The notes beneath the pieces are model-generated. The model ran no database searches and had not been told where the DNA came from. It saw only the letters and a program-made list of their open reading frames with translations. Shown here in pieces: positions 7,703 through 16,187 of a stretch of DNA of 40,260 nt. The position numbers were made by a program, and so were the translations under genes. Within the stretch, counting starts at the first letter, position 1. Each line of letters opens with the position of its first letter. Origin of the DNA: Pseudomonas fluorescens (GTDB lineage: Bacteria > Pseudomonadota > Gammaproteobacteria > Pseudomonadales > Pseudomonadaceae); assembly GCF_902497895.1 (NCBI RefSeq), contig NZ_CABVHQ010000055.1:1-40260 (forward strand), written 5' to 3'.

Positions 7703-8977
7703 ATGAAACAGCTGAAATCTCTCCTTCCAGCAGCGCTATTCACTCTCTGTGCCGGACTTCCATCCCTCTCGACCGCAGCCGATTTGACGATCTCGTGCGG
7801 TGCGGTGGGCGCGGAGTTACAACTCTGCAAGGAGGCTGTCGAGGCGTGGTCGAAACAGACCGGCAATAGCGTCGAGGTGGTTTCCACGCCTAACTCGGCG
7901 ACCGAGAGGTTGTCCTTCTATCAACAGATCCTCAGCGCGCAGTCCACCGACATCGACATCATTCAAATCGATATGGTGTGGCCGGGGATGCTGGCCAATC
8001 ATCTGATCGATCTGCGCGAGGTGCTTCCAGCCAACGCGACTCAAGGCTACTTCCAGGCACAGGTGGATAACGCCACAGTGAATGGCCGACTGGTGACGAT
8101 GCCGTGGTTCACCGACTCGGGCCTGCTGTATTACCGCAAGGACTTGCTCGAGAAGTACAACAAGCAGGTCCCTCAGACCTGGGAGGAAATGACCTCCACC
8201 GCCAGGGAGGTTCAACAGGCCGAGCGCAACGCCGGGAACCCCAATGTGTGGGGTTACATATTCCAGGGGCGCGCCTATGAGGGCCTGACGTGTAATGCCC
8301 TGGAGTGGATCAGCAGCCAACCGGACGGCGGACTGGTCAATCCACGAGGAGAAATCGTGGTCAACAGTCAAGCCTCAAGAACCGCTTTGGCCCTGGCGAA
8401 AAGCTGGGTAGGAGACATCTCCCCGCGGGGTGTACTCAATTACACCGAGGAAGAAGGACGTGGCGTATTTCAGTCGGGAAATGCGCTGTTCATGCGTAAC
8501 TGGCCTTATGTCTGGGCTCTGGTGCAAAGCCAGGACAGTGCCGTAAAAGACAACGTCGGGGTCGCTCCCCTGCCCCGCGGCGGCGAGGCAGGCACCCATG
8601 CATCCACCCTCGGCGGTTGGGGCCTGGCGGTGTCGCGCTACAGCGCCAATCCAAAACTTGCCGCGGAGCTGGTGAGCTATCTGAGCAGTGCCCGGCAGCA
8701 GAAACATCGTGCTCTGAAAAGCGCCTATAACCCGGTTATCGAGTCGCTCTATCAAGATCCCGAACTGCTCGCGGCAATGCCTTATTACAGTCAGCTTCAT
8801 AGCATTCTCAGCGATGGGGTCATGCGCCCCGCATCGATAACCGCCGATCGCTATCCACGGGTCTCCAATGCGTTCTTTGATCGAGTGCATGGCGTGCTGG
8901 CGGGCGAGCTGCCCGTCGATCAGGCACTGGCCGAACTGGAAAGCGAACTCACCCGCATCAAACGCCGGAACTGGTAA
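7703..8977 (+). CDS. Sugar ABC transporter, periplasmic binding protein
   Basis: A 424-residue extracellular solute-binding protein of the MalE-like (family 1) group. Residues 1-25 are a Sec signal peptide (KSLLPAALFTLCAGLPSLSTAA). The mature part starts DLTISCGAVGAELQLCKEAV and contains the family segment PWFTDSGLLYYRKDLLEKY (about 134-152). It binds its sugar in the periplasm and delivers it to the two permeases encoded next. AGAGGGC precedes the ATG at 7703. The gap to the next gene is 21 bp, and the five genes to 13469 appear to be one operon under the GTTAACGTTAAC operator. The closest well-known relatives are sucrose/trehalose/alpha-glucoside binding proteins; specificity for sucrose is inferred from the GH32 neighbour. 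Confidence 0.88.
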   Translation: MKQLKSLLPAALFTLCAGLPSLSTAADLTISCGAVGAELQLCKEAVEAWSKQTGNSVEVVSTPNSATERLSFYQQILSAQSTDIDIIQIDMVWPGMLANHLIDLREVLPANATQGYFQAQVDNATVNGRLVTMPWFTDSGLLYYRKDLLEKYNKQVPQTWEEMTSTAREVQQAERNAGNPNVWGYIFQGRAYEGLTCNALEWISSQPDGGLVNPRGEIVVNSQASRTALALAKSWVGDISPRGVLNYTEEEGRGVFQSGNALFMRNWPYVWALVQSQDSAVKDNVGVAPLPRGGEAGTHASTLGGWGLAVSRYSANPKLAAELVSYLSSARQQKHRALKSAYNPVIESLYQDPELLAAMPYYSQLHSILSDGVMRPASITADRYPRVSNAFFDRVHGVLAGELPVDQALAELESELTRIKRRNW

Positions 8978-8998
8978 TTCACAAGGAAGGAAATCGCC

Positions 8999-9961
8999 AT
9001 GCCTGTCTCTTCTACCCATGCCCCCTGTGACGAGCACCTCCTCGCCAGGGAAACACCTGTACAGCGCCGCCGAGTACGCGCCGCGTGGCTGTTTCTGACG
9101 CCGATGCTGGTGTGTCTGGCTCTGGTGGCCGCCTGGCCGCTCCTGCGTACATTCTGGTTCAGCCTGACCGACGCCAGCCTGGCGGACACCAGTGGCGGTT
9201 CCTTCGTCGGCTTGAGCAATTATCTGTCCCACGACGGTTCCAGCTGGTCGGGCATCCTGGTCGATCCGCAATGGTGGAACGCTGTGCGCAACACTTTGCA
9301 TTTCACTGTGGTTTCGGTGGGACTGGAAGTCGTGCTGGGACTGCTGGTGGCGTTGCTGTTGAACATCCAGTTCACCGGACGCGCCCTGGTCCGTGCATTG
9401 ATTCTGATTCCCTGGGCGATTCCTACCATTGTCTCGGCGAAGATCTGGTCATGGATGCTTAACGACCAGTTCGGCATCATCAATCACCTGATGCTGAGCC
9501 TCGGCCTGATTGACGCGCCCCTGGCCTGGACGGCAGATGCGGATCTGTCGATGTGGGCGGTGATCATCGTCGACGTCTGGAAGACCGTACCTTTTGTCAC
9601 GCTGCTGATGCTGGCGGCCTTGCAGATGTTGCCGAGCGATTGCTACGAAGCCGCCAGGGTCGATGGCATTCACCCGCTGAAGGTGTTCTGGCGTGTCACG
9701 CTTCCGCTGTTGATGCCCGCATTGCTGGTGGCGGCGATCTTCCGCATCCTCGACTCCCTGCGGGTATTCGACGTTATCTATGTGCTGACCTCGAACTCAT
9801 CGAGCACCATGAGTATGTCGGTCTATGCCCGCCAGCACCTGGTGGAGTTCCAGGACGTCGGCTACGGCAGCGCGGCCTCGACTCTGCTGTTTCTGGTCGT
9901 GGCGGTGATCGCCATGCTTTATCTCTACCTCGGACGTCGTCAACTGGAGGTCCGGTCATGA
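8999..9961 (+). CDS. Sugar ABC transporter, MalF-type permease
   Basis: A 320-residue inner-membrane permease. After a cytoplasmic N-terminus of about 25 residues come six predicted membrane helices, beginning AAWLFLTPMLVCLALVAAWP. The EAA loop that docks onto the ATPase is visible as EAARVDGIHPLKVFWRVTLP (about 218-237). It has the short periplasmic region of disaccharide systems rather than the large MalF P2 domain. The start at 8999 has AAGGAAGG upstream. Its stop overlaps the start of the second permease (ATGA at 9958), which points to translational coupling and 1:1 assembly of the heterodimer. Confidence 0.9.
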   Translation: MPVSSTHAPCDEHLLARETPVQRRRVRAAWLFLTPMLVCLALVAAWPLLRTFWFSLTDASLADTSGGSFVGLSNYLSHDGSSWSGILVDPQWWNAVRNTLHFTVVSVGLEVVLGLLVALLLNIQFTGRALVRALILIPWAIPTIVSAKIWSWMLNDQFGIINHLMLSLGLIDAPLAWTADADLSMWAVIIVDVWKTVPFVTLLMLAALQMLPSDCYEAARVDGIHPLKVFWRVTLPLLMPALLVAAIFRILDSLRVFDVIYVLTSNSSSTMSMSVYARQHLVEFQDVGYGSAASTLLFLVVAVIAMLYLYLGRRQLEVRS

Positions 9962-10800
9962 GCCAGCGCCTACTGAAAAAAGCACTGTTGCGCCTCGGAT
10001 TCTGGTGCCTGATCGGGATTTTGCTGCTGTATGCGGTCTTCCCTTTCTACTACGCCATAGTGACTTCACTGAAGCCGTCCAGCGAATTGTTCGAGGTGAG
10101 CTACTGGATCGAAAGCGTCGACTTCTCCAACTATGCGGCGGTACTCCAGCAATCCTCATTCCTGCTGGCTATCGGTAACTCGCTGGTGGTTGCGCTTAGC
10201 GTGGTGACGCTGGCGTTGTTCCTCAGCGTGACCGCCGCCTATGCCTTGGGCAGGGTGAAATTCCGTGGGCGCGGCACGGTATTGATGATGGTCCTCGGTG
10301 TGTCGATGTTTCCCCAGGTCGCTGTGCTGTCGGGGCTGTTCGAGGTGATCCGCGCCCTGGGCCTGTACAACACTTCCTGGGCGTTGATCCTGAGCTACAC
10401 CATCTTCACCCTGCCCTTCACCGTCTGGGTCCTGACCACGTTCATGGGGCAACTGCCCCATGAGCTGGAAGAAGCGGCAATCATGGATGGCGCTTCGCCC
10501 TGGATCACGCTGACCAGGGTGCTGTTGCCGTTGCTCTGGCCCGCACTGGTCACCACTGGCTTATTGGCCTTCATCGCCGCCTGGAATGAGTTCCTGTTTG
10601 CCCTGACTTTCACCCTGACTGACACGCAACGCACGGTGCCGGTCGCCATCGCCTTGATTTCCGGCGGGAGCTCCCATGAGTTGCCCTGGGGGCTGTTAAT
10701 GGCCGCCTCGGTGCTGGTCACCGTCCCACTGGTGATTCTGGTGCTGATCTTCCAGCGCCGAATCGTTTCCGGTCTCACTACTGGCGCGTTAAAGGGTTGA
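9958..10800 (+). CDS. Sugar ABC transporter, MalG-type permease
   Basis: A 280-residue inner-membrane permease and partner of the preceding one. It has six helices starting at about residue 13 (GFWCLIGILLLYAVFPFYYA), a MalG-like N-terminal segment (IVTSLKPSSELF) and the EAA loop EEAAIMDGASPWITLTRVLL (about 178-197). The longest open frame begins further upstream, but the ATG at 9958 overlaps the previous stop as ATGA and leaves a full-length MalG-type protein, so it is the real start. It is followed after 27 bp by the ATPase gene. Confidence 0.9.
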   Translation: MSQRLLKKALLRLGFWCLIGILLLYAVFPFYYAIVTSLKPSSELFEVSYWIESVDFSNYAAVLQQSSFLLAIGNSLVVALSVVTLALFLSVTAAYALGRVKFRGRGTVLMMVLGVSMFPQVAVLSGLFEVIRALGLYNTSWALILSYTIFTLPFTVWVLTTFMGQLPHELEEAAIMDGASPWITLTRVLLPLLWPALVTTGLLAFIAAWNEFLFALTFTLTDTQRTVPVAIALISGGSSHELPWGLLMAASVLVTVPLVILVLIFQRRIVSGLTTGALKG

Positions 10801-10827
10801 TGCCCAACAACTACAAGGAACAGCATC

Positions 10828-11973
10828 GTGATCAAGTTGAAACTGGACAACGTGAACAAACAATTGGGCGGCGCGCGGATTCTTCGCGACGTCAGCCTGG
10901 AGATCGCAGCAGGAGAATTCGTGGTGTTCGTTGGCCCTTCGGGCTGCGGAAAGTCGACCCTGCTGCGACTGATCGCCGGACTGGATTCGATCTGCCGCGG
11001 CGACCTGCTGATCGACGGACGACGGGTCAACGACCTGGAGCCGCGCGAGCGCGGCGTCGGCATGGTGTTTCAATCTTATGCGCTGTACCCGCACATGAGC
11101 GTCTACGACAACATCAGTTTTGGCCTCAAACTGGCCAAGACTGAAAAACGCAGCCTGCGCGAACGCGTGCTGAAAACTGCCCAGATCCTGCAATTGGACA
11201 AACTGCTGCAACGCAAGCCAAAGGAACTGTCCGGAGGGCAGCGTCAGCGTGTGGCAATGGGCAGGGCCATGGCGCGGGAACCGGACATTTTGTTGTTCGA
11301 TGAGCCGCTTTCCAACCTGGATGCATCCTTGCGGGTGCAGATGCGCAATGAAATCGCCCGGCTGCATGCTCGACTGGGCTCGACCATGATCTACGTCACC
11401 CACGATCAGGTTGAAGCGATGACCCTGGCCGACAAAATTGTCGTGCTCAATGGCGGTCGCGTAGAGCAGGTCGGCTCACCGCGCGAACTCTATGAACGCC
11501 CTGCCAGCCGCTTTGTCGCCGGTTTTCTGGGTTCGCCCAGAATGAACTTTCTTGCAGCGCGCCTGCATGCCCCAGGCGAAAACAGCCTGGTCGACACCCC
11601 CGTATTGGGTATGACGTCCCTGCCCTTCGACAGCTCGAACCTGGCGGCGGACACGCTGCTGAGCCTGGGGATTCGCCCGGAACACCTATCGCTCAAAGTG
11701 GCGAAGGGTACCGCCGGTGTCGTCGTGAGCGGAGTCGAATACCTGGGCAGCGAAACCTATGTGCACCTCGAGACAGGTCAGGACGAGCCACTGATCTGTC
11801 GCTGTAACGTCAACGCCGGATGGCAGGTGGGCGATCGGGTCGAACTGCAACTGGACATCGCCAATCTGCACGTGTTCGACGCCGACGGCACGGCCTTGAA
11901 GCACCACACACGAGCCATTGAAACCCTGCCCGATGGCGTCCCTTTGCGCTCGGCACAAGCAGGCGCCCTATGA
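10828..11973 (+). CDS. Sugar ABC transporter ATPase (MalK/UgpC type)
   Basis: A 381-residue ATPase that drives sugar import. Walker A GPSGCGKST is at 36-44, followed by the Q-loop (VFQSYALYPHMSV), signature LSGGQRQRVAMGRAMAREP, Walker B DILLFDEPLSNLD and switch histidine in YVTHDQ. Residues about 240-381 are the MalK-type C-terminal regulatory (OB/TOBE) domain with the family segment LGIRPEHL. The start is GTG at 10828 with AAGGAACA upstream. The stop overlaps the next start in ATGA at 11970. ATPases of this group can serve more than one sugar transporter, so it may not be exclusive to this system. Confidence 0.93.
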   Translation: MIKLKLDNVNKQLGGARILRDVSLEIAAGEFVVFVGPSGCGKSTLLRLIAGLDSICRGDLLIDGRRVNDLEPRERGVGMVFQSYALYPHMSVYDNISFGLKLAKTEKRSLRERVLKTAQILQLDKLLQRKPKELSGGQRQRVAMGRAMAREPDILLFDEPLSNLDASLRVQMRNEIARLHARLGSTMIYVTHDQVEAMTLADKIVVLNGGRVEQVGSPRELYERPASRFVAGFLGSPRMNFLAARLHAPGENSLVDTPVLGMTSLPFDSSNLAADTLLSLGIRPEHLSLKVAKGTAGVVVSGVEYLGSETYVHLETGQDEPLICRCNVNAGWQVGDRVELQLDIANLHVFDADGTALKHHTRAIETLPDGVPLRSAQAGAL

Positions 11974-13469
11974 CCTTGTCTTTGCATACCATGAGCGACC
12001 CAATGTCTGCCGCCCTTGACCTCGCGCAGCGAGCGCTGAGCGATGGCCTGTCTCGGGTCATCCACGATTATCGACCCGGTTATCATCTTGCCCCCCCAGC
12101 GGGCTGGATGAACGACCCTAACGGGGTGGTGTACTTTCGGGGCGAATATCACGTTTTCTATCAACACCACCCCTTCGAAGCGAAATGGGGCCCGATGTAT
12201 TGGGGGCACGCCAAGAGTGCCGATCTGGTTCATTGGCAGCATCTGCCCATTGCGCTGGCGCCCGGCGATGACTTCGACCGTGACGGTTGTTTTTCCGGTA
12301 GCGCGGTGGTGTGTGGAGATACCTTGGCGCTGATCTACACCGGGCACACCTGGCTGGGGGAAGTGGGTGACGAACGCTCGATCCGTCAAGTCCAGTGCCT
12401 GGCCACCAGTCTCGACGGCCTCCATTTCGTCAAGCATGGCGCAGTCATCGAGACCGCGCCGCAAGACACCATCATGCACTTCCGTGACCCCAAGGTATGG
12501 AAGGAGGATGACGGCTGGTATCTGATTGCTGGCGCACGTCTGGGTGATGTGCCGCTGCTCCCGCTGTACCGTTCCACGGATCTGCAGACCTGGGAATTCC
12601 TCGACTATGTATCCAGCGGCAGCGAGGGCGATGGCTATATGTGGGAGTGCCCGGATCTGTTTCGACTGAACGGGCACGATGTGCTGCTGTACTCCCCCCA
12701 GGGCATGCAGCCTGAAGGTTACGAACGGCTCAACAAGTACCACACCGGCTATCGAGTGGGCCGACTCGACAGCGAATGGCAGTTCAATGGCGGGCCTTTT
12801 ATCGAGCTGGATAACGGCCACGATTTCTATGCAGCGCAAACGCTGCTGGCCGCCGATGGTCGACGCCTGGTATGGGCGTGGCTCGACATGTGGGAAAGCC
12901 CGATGCCGAGCAAAGCCCATCACTGGTGCGGCATGCTCAGTTTGCCGCGCGAACTTGAACTGTGTGCAGATCGCCTTTGCGTGTATCCGGCACGGGAGCT
13001 CATGGCGCTACGCAAGGCGCCATTGCCGAGCACGCCCTGGTGGGATGAGTCGGGAACCCGGTGGGTGCCGCAAGTGAATGGCGATATGCTGGAAATCCAT
13101 GTGCATCTGGACCTGCGCGGCTGCACTGGCGGCCAACTGGGAATCGCCTTGCGTTGCAGCGACGATGGCCACGAAGAAACCCTGCTCTACTACGACGCGT
13201 CGCTGCAGCGTCTGGTGCTTGACCGTAGTCGCTCGGGCGCTCAAGTCACAGGTCAGCGCAGCGTCGCGGTAGACCGGACCCAAGAGCGACTGGAACTGCG
13301 GGTATTCCTCGATCGCTCGTCCATCGAGGTGTTCGACGAAAACGGGCGCTTCACCCTTAGCAGTCGCCTCTATCCGCAGTCCGACAGCCTGGGCGTGAAG
13401 CTCCTAGGCGGGAATGGCGGGCGTGTCTCCATTCCCAAGGCATGGCCTCTCGCCTCGGGATGGCTGTGA
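11970..13469 (+). CDS. GH32 sucrose hydrolase (invertase / beta-fructofuranosidase)
   Basis: A 499-residue glycoside hydrolase of family 32 that splits sucrose or related beta-fructosides. The three catalytic landmarks are present: nucleophile D49 in WMNDPNG, transition-state stabiliser D173 in FRDPK, and acid/base E226 in WECPD. A five-bladed propeller domain is followed from about 360 by the C-terminal beta-sandwich (LRVFLDRSSIEVFDENG, about 447-463). There is no signal peptide, so it acts in the cytoplasm. Because uptake is by an ABC transporter, not a PTS, the substrate arrives unphosphorylated; the sucrose-6-phosphate name commonly given to this family would be misleading. The start overlaps the ATPase stop. 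Upstream in-frame methionines at residues 8 and 12 are possible alternative starts. Confidence 0.92.
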   Translation: MTLSLHTMSDPMSAALDLAQRALSDGLSRVIHDYRPGYHLAPPAGWMNDPNGVVYFRGEYHVFYQHHPFEAKWGPMYWGHAKSADLVHWQHLPIALAPGDDFDRDGCFSGSAVVCGDTLALIYTGHTWLGEVGDERSIRQVQCLATSLDGLHFVKHGAVIETAPQDTIMHFRDPKVWKEDDGWYLIAGARLGDVPLLPLYRSTDLQTWEFLDYVSSGSEGDGYMWECPDLFRLNGHDVLLYSPQGMQPEGYERLNKYHTGYRVGRLDSEWQFNGGPFIELDNGHDFYAAQTLLAADGRRLVWAWLDMWESPMPSKAHHWCGMLSLPRELELCADRLCVYPARELMALRKAPLPSTPWWDESGTRWVPQVNGDMLEIHVHLDLRGCTGGQLGIALRCSDDGHEETLLYYDASLQRLVLDRSRSGAQVTGQRSVAVDRTQERLELRVFLDRSSIEVFDENGRFTLSSRLYPQSDSLGVKLLGGNGGRVSIPKAWPLASGWL

Positions 13470-13544
13470 GCGGCCTCATTCAAGTCGCGAGAAGTCCGGG
13501 CCATGTGGCATGATTGTCCGTCAACCTGACCGGTCCCGCCTCGC

Positions 13545-14537
13545 ATGACTTCAGTGAAAGACGTTGCACAGCTGGCCGGCGTGTCCCTGATGACGGTTTC
13601 TCGAGCGCTCAATAATCCGGAAAAACTGAGCCCCGAAACCTATCAGCGGGTGCGTCGCGCCATTGACGAACTGCAATTCGTGCCGAGCCTGTCGGCGCGC
13701 AGGATTCGCGGCGACAACCTGCAGACACGAACTATCGGCGTGTTCGCTCTGGACACCGCGACCACTCCGTTCGCCGTCGAGCTCCTGCTGTCCATCGAAC
13801 AGACCGCGCAGCAAGCAGGCTGGAATGTATTTATCCTCAACCTGTTAAGCAACCCGCCCACCGACCAGAACATCGACCTGATGTTGTCGCACCGTCCCGA
13901 CGGGTTGATCTTCAGCGCCATGGGCTTACGCCAGGTGAGCATCCCCGAGCGTTTGAAGAGCAAACCCCTGGTACTTGCCAATTGCCTGGCGGATGACAGT
14001 CGCCTGGTCAGTTATGTACCGGACGACGAAACGGGGCAGTATCGAGCTGTACATTACGCATTGAGCCAGGGCTATCGACGCCCTCTGTGTATCAATCTGC
14101 CGACGCAAAGTCTGGCCTGGGGTCTGCGACAAAAAGGCCTGCGGCGCGCCTGTCAGGCATTCGAGCTGGACCCTGATGCACTCCTGCAATACGACCTTTC
14201 CGATCATGATGCCTATGGTGAAACCGCAGCCATCCTCGACCGACACATCATTGAGGGTCGGCCCCAATTCGACGTTCTGATCTGTGGCAACGACCGCATT
14301 GCTTTTTGTGCCTATCAGGTGTTGTTGGGCCGTGGCCTGAAAATTCCCGGCGATGTCGCCGTGCTCGGCTACGACAACATGATCGGTATCGCCGAACTGT
14401 TCATTCCGCCGCTGACCACAGTGCAACTGCCGTACTACGAAATCGGGCGCAATGCTGCCCGGCACCTGATCGAAGCCCTCGAGGTATCGGGAGCCCAGCC
14501 AGTTGATTGTCCATTGGTGGTCAGGGCGTCGCTATAA
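13545..14537 (+). CDS. LacI-family regulator of the sugar operon
   Basis: A 330-residue LacI/GalR-type repressor. Residues 3-25 are the helix-turn-helix (VKDVAQLAGVSLMTVSRALN), then the hinge (LQFVPSLSARRIRG, about 44-57), and from about 63 a periplasmic-binding-protein-like sugar-sensing domain ending in the family segment VAVLGYDNMIGIAELFIPPL. It is co-directional with the operon, 75 bp after the hydrolase gene, and the presumed target is the GTTAACGTTAAC palindrome at 7661-7672. Its inducer should be sucrose, fructose or a phosphorylated product. The ribosome-binding site before ATG 13545 is weak, which fits low repressor level. It may be co-transcribed or have its own promoter. Confidence 0.9.
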   Translation: MTSVKDVAQLAGVSLMTVSRALNNPEKLSPETYQRVRRAIDELQFVPSLSARRIRGDNLQTRTIGVFALDTATTPFAVELLLSIEQTAQQAGWNVFILNLLSNPPTDQNIDLMLSHRPDGLIFSAMGLRQVSIPERLKSKPLVLANCLADDSRLVSYVPDDETGQYRAVHYALSQGYRRPLCINLPTQSLAWGLRQKGLRRACQAFELDPDALLQYDLSDHDAYGETAAILDRHIIEGRPQFDVLICGNDRIAFCAYQVLLGRGLKIPGDVAVLGYDNMIGIAELFIPPLTTVQLPYYEIGRNAARHLIEALEVSGAQPVDCPLVVRASL

Positions 14538-14669
14538 GCGCTTGACGACAACGCGCACGTCCTGCCCCCCGGCTCCCTGCAGCGCAACAGTGCTTGTGGT
14601 CATGAGTGGCACTGTTCGCTCGCAGAAATCCTCGGGGCGATAAATCCCGGGGACCTCAGAGACTTTCAA
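14532..14669 (-). CDS. Possible 45-aa ORF after the patatin-like gene
   Basis: A TTG four bases after the patatin-like stop opens a 45-codon frame that ends by overlapping the LacI gene stop from the other side. The product (VPGIYRPEDFCERTVPLMTT is its middle part) matches nothing I recognise. There is no convincing ribosome-binding site of its own, so translation would depend on coupling to the upstream gene. It could as well be chance open frame in a 135-bp spacer. Confidence 0.2.
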   Translation of the reverse strand: MKVSEVPGIYRPEDFCERTVPLMTTSTVALQGAGGQDVRVVVKRL

Positions 14670-14672
14670 TGG

Positions 14673-15866
14673 TCACGTCTTCCCGCTCCGCGGCGATTTA
14701 TGCCACGGATAGCCCTTTGCGCTGAGTTGAAAGGCGTAATCGAATAAACGCTTCATGTACTCGCCATCGAATTTCTGATTGCGAGGAAAGTAAAAGTCAT
14801 CGTCGATGTACGCAAGATTGAAGTCCGCCCCATCTTGCTGCGCGATACGGTAAATTCGATCGAGGTCGCTGATCCCCTGAGTTTGAATCAAGGCACTGAT
14901 GGCGCGACCGCCGATGTTCAACGTACGGCGCTTCGTCCCAGACCATTGCGGCTCCAGTCTCCCATTGCGAATGACATAAAAATGACGTTCATGTCGAAAA
15001 GGTGCTCCGTGGACTCGGTTCATCGCCATCACGGTGCCAGGTGGGTAAAGGAACACCTGAGTGATGACGCCTCCGTCCACGTGCATTTCCTGAAACTGAT
15101 GGCCGTCAACCTCCACATCGATCATGACCGGTGAGACTGCGCCGGGAATACTCATCGATGCGACCATGATGTTGCGAAAGAGCTCGAGCGCTCCCGGTGC
15201 TTCGCTGGCGGCAATAGCCCCCATGTTCCAAGTGACTGGCCGCGCTGAATCAAGGTCGGTGGTGCCGATCATCAGGAGTCGTCCATTTGCGTATTCCGAC
15301 GCGATCGCCGCAAGAACCTCAGGAGTGACGTACTTTGCAATGAGCCGCGACAGTGGCTTGCTGTCCGCCATACCGTCGCTGGCAAGACGGGTCAGGACAC
15401 TTCGCGAATGGAAGAAGTCTTTTGGACCGATTGCGTTGCAGATACCCCGAATGACGCCGTCGTACTGAGGCCCCAGGTAAGCGAACGGGGCGACCAGGGC
15501 ACCAGCGCTAATGCCCGTGACGACCTTGAACATAGGTCGAGTCCCATGCAGGGTCCATCCCGCAATGAGTCCCGCCGCAAATGTGCCTGCGTCGCCGCCA
15601 CCCGAAACTGCCAGCATACTTGCCAACGGCAGGATGTCGTTTGGCTTCCCTGCTCTGACGAGCGCCTCGCGCTCGCGATTGTTGGCCTGAATTGCATCCT
15701 GGATGAACGAAGTCAGATCCAGGTCTAGCCAGTACCGAGCATTTGGAATGCCTGGGATGTGCGCTTTTTCCGTTAAAGCTGGCGGCACCGCGTCACGGCG
15801 TTGCAGGCAGCCTTGACGCAACATGTTCAGCGTTGAGGCGCTAGGTCTGAGCAGGAATGGTTTCAA
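14673..15866 (-). CDS. Patatin-like phospholipase
   Basis: A 397-residue patatin-family lipid acyl hydrolase. The oxyanion-hole loop GGGDAG is at 89-94, the nucleophile elbow GISAG at 118-122 (S120) and the catalytic aspartate in VDGG at 263-266 (D264), giving the Ser-Asp dyad. The start is TTG at 15866, chosen for the strong GGGGGAGG six bases upstream; an in-frame ATG lies at 15824. Residues 20-45 (CLQRRDAVPP, then PGIPNARYWLD) look like the mature start of lipoprotein relatives, but the preceding stretch is not hydrophobic enough for a signal peptide, so secretion is doubtful. It is a single gene between the sugar cluster and kup; the substrate is unknown. Confidence 0.85.
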   Translation of the reverse strand: MKPFLLRPSASTLNMLRQGCLQRRDAVPPALTEKAHIPGIPNARYWLDLDLTSFIQDAIQANNREREALVRAGKPNDILPLASMLAVSGGGDAGTFAAGLIAGWTLHGTRPMFKVVTGISAGALVAPFAYLGPQYDGVIRGICNAIGPKDFFHSRSVLTRLASDGMADSKPLSRLIAKYVTPEVLAAIASEYANGRLLMIGTTDLDSARPVTWNMGAIAASEAPGALELFRNIMVASMSIPGAVSPVMIDVEVDGHQFQEMHVDGGVITQVFLYPPGTVMAMNRVHGAPFRHERHFYVIRNGRLEPQWSGTKRRTLNIGGRAISALIQTQGISDLDRIYRIAQQDGADFNLAYIDDDFYFPRNQKFDGEYMKRLFDYAFQLSAKGYPWHKSPRSGKT

Positions 15867-16187
15867 AACGCCTCCCCCGGTGCCTGCAGTCGACAGCGAA
15901 CGCGCTCATCGTCGTATTCGGTGAAATGTCCTTACCCATGGTGCCCGCGATGGCTACACGCAAGCCGGCTGTGACACGTTATTCGAACGTCCAGTAGCTG
16001 ATTTTGCGCTCCTTTACGTGATAAAAAAACTCGTTGGCAGCGCCCTCCAGGCCCCTTCAGTCCGATTTACCTGATTATCGAAACAAGGATACCGGCCATT
16101 TCCACAGAGCTTTCTCACGACGGTATTTCAAACCGATAGCAGTCTCTCTCCTGCCATTGAGCGCACTGCCTGAGTGTGAGGCGCACG
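15867..16187. other. Gap between patatin-like gene and kup
   Basis: A 321-bp non-coding stretch. It lies downstream of kup and upstream of the patatin-like gene, both on the minus strand, and must hold the promoter of the latter. The reverse complement carries GGGGGAGG next to the TTG start. No gene, repeat or clear terminator was recognised. Confidence 0.3.
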
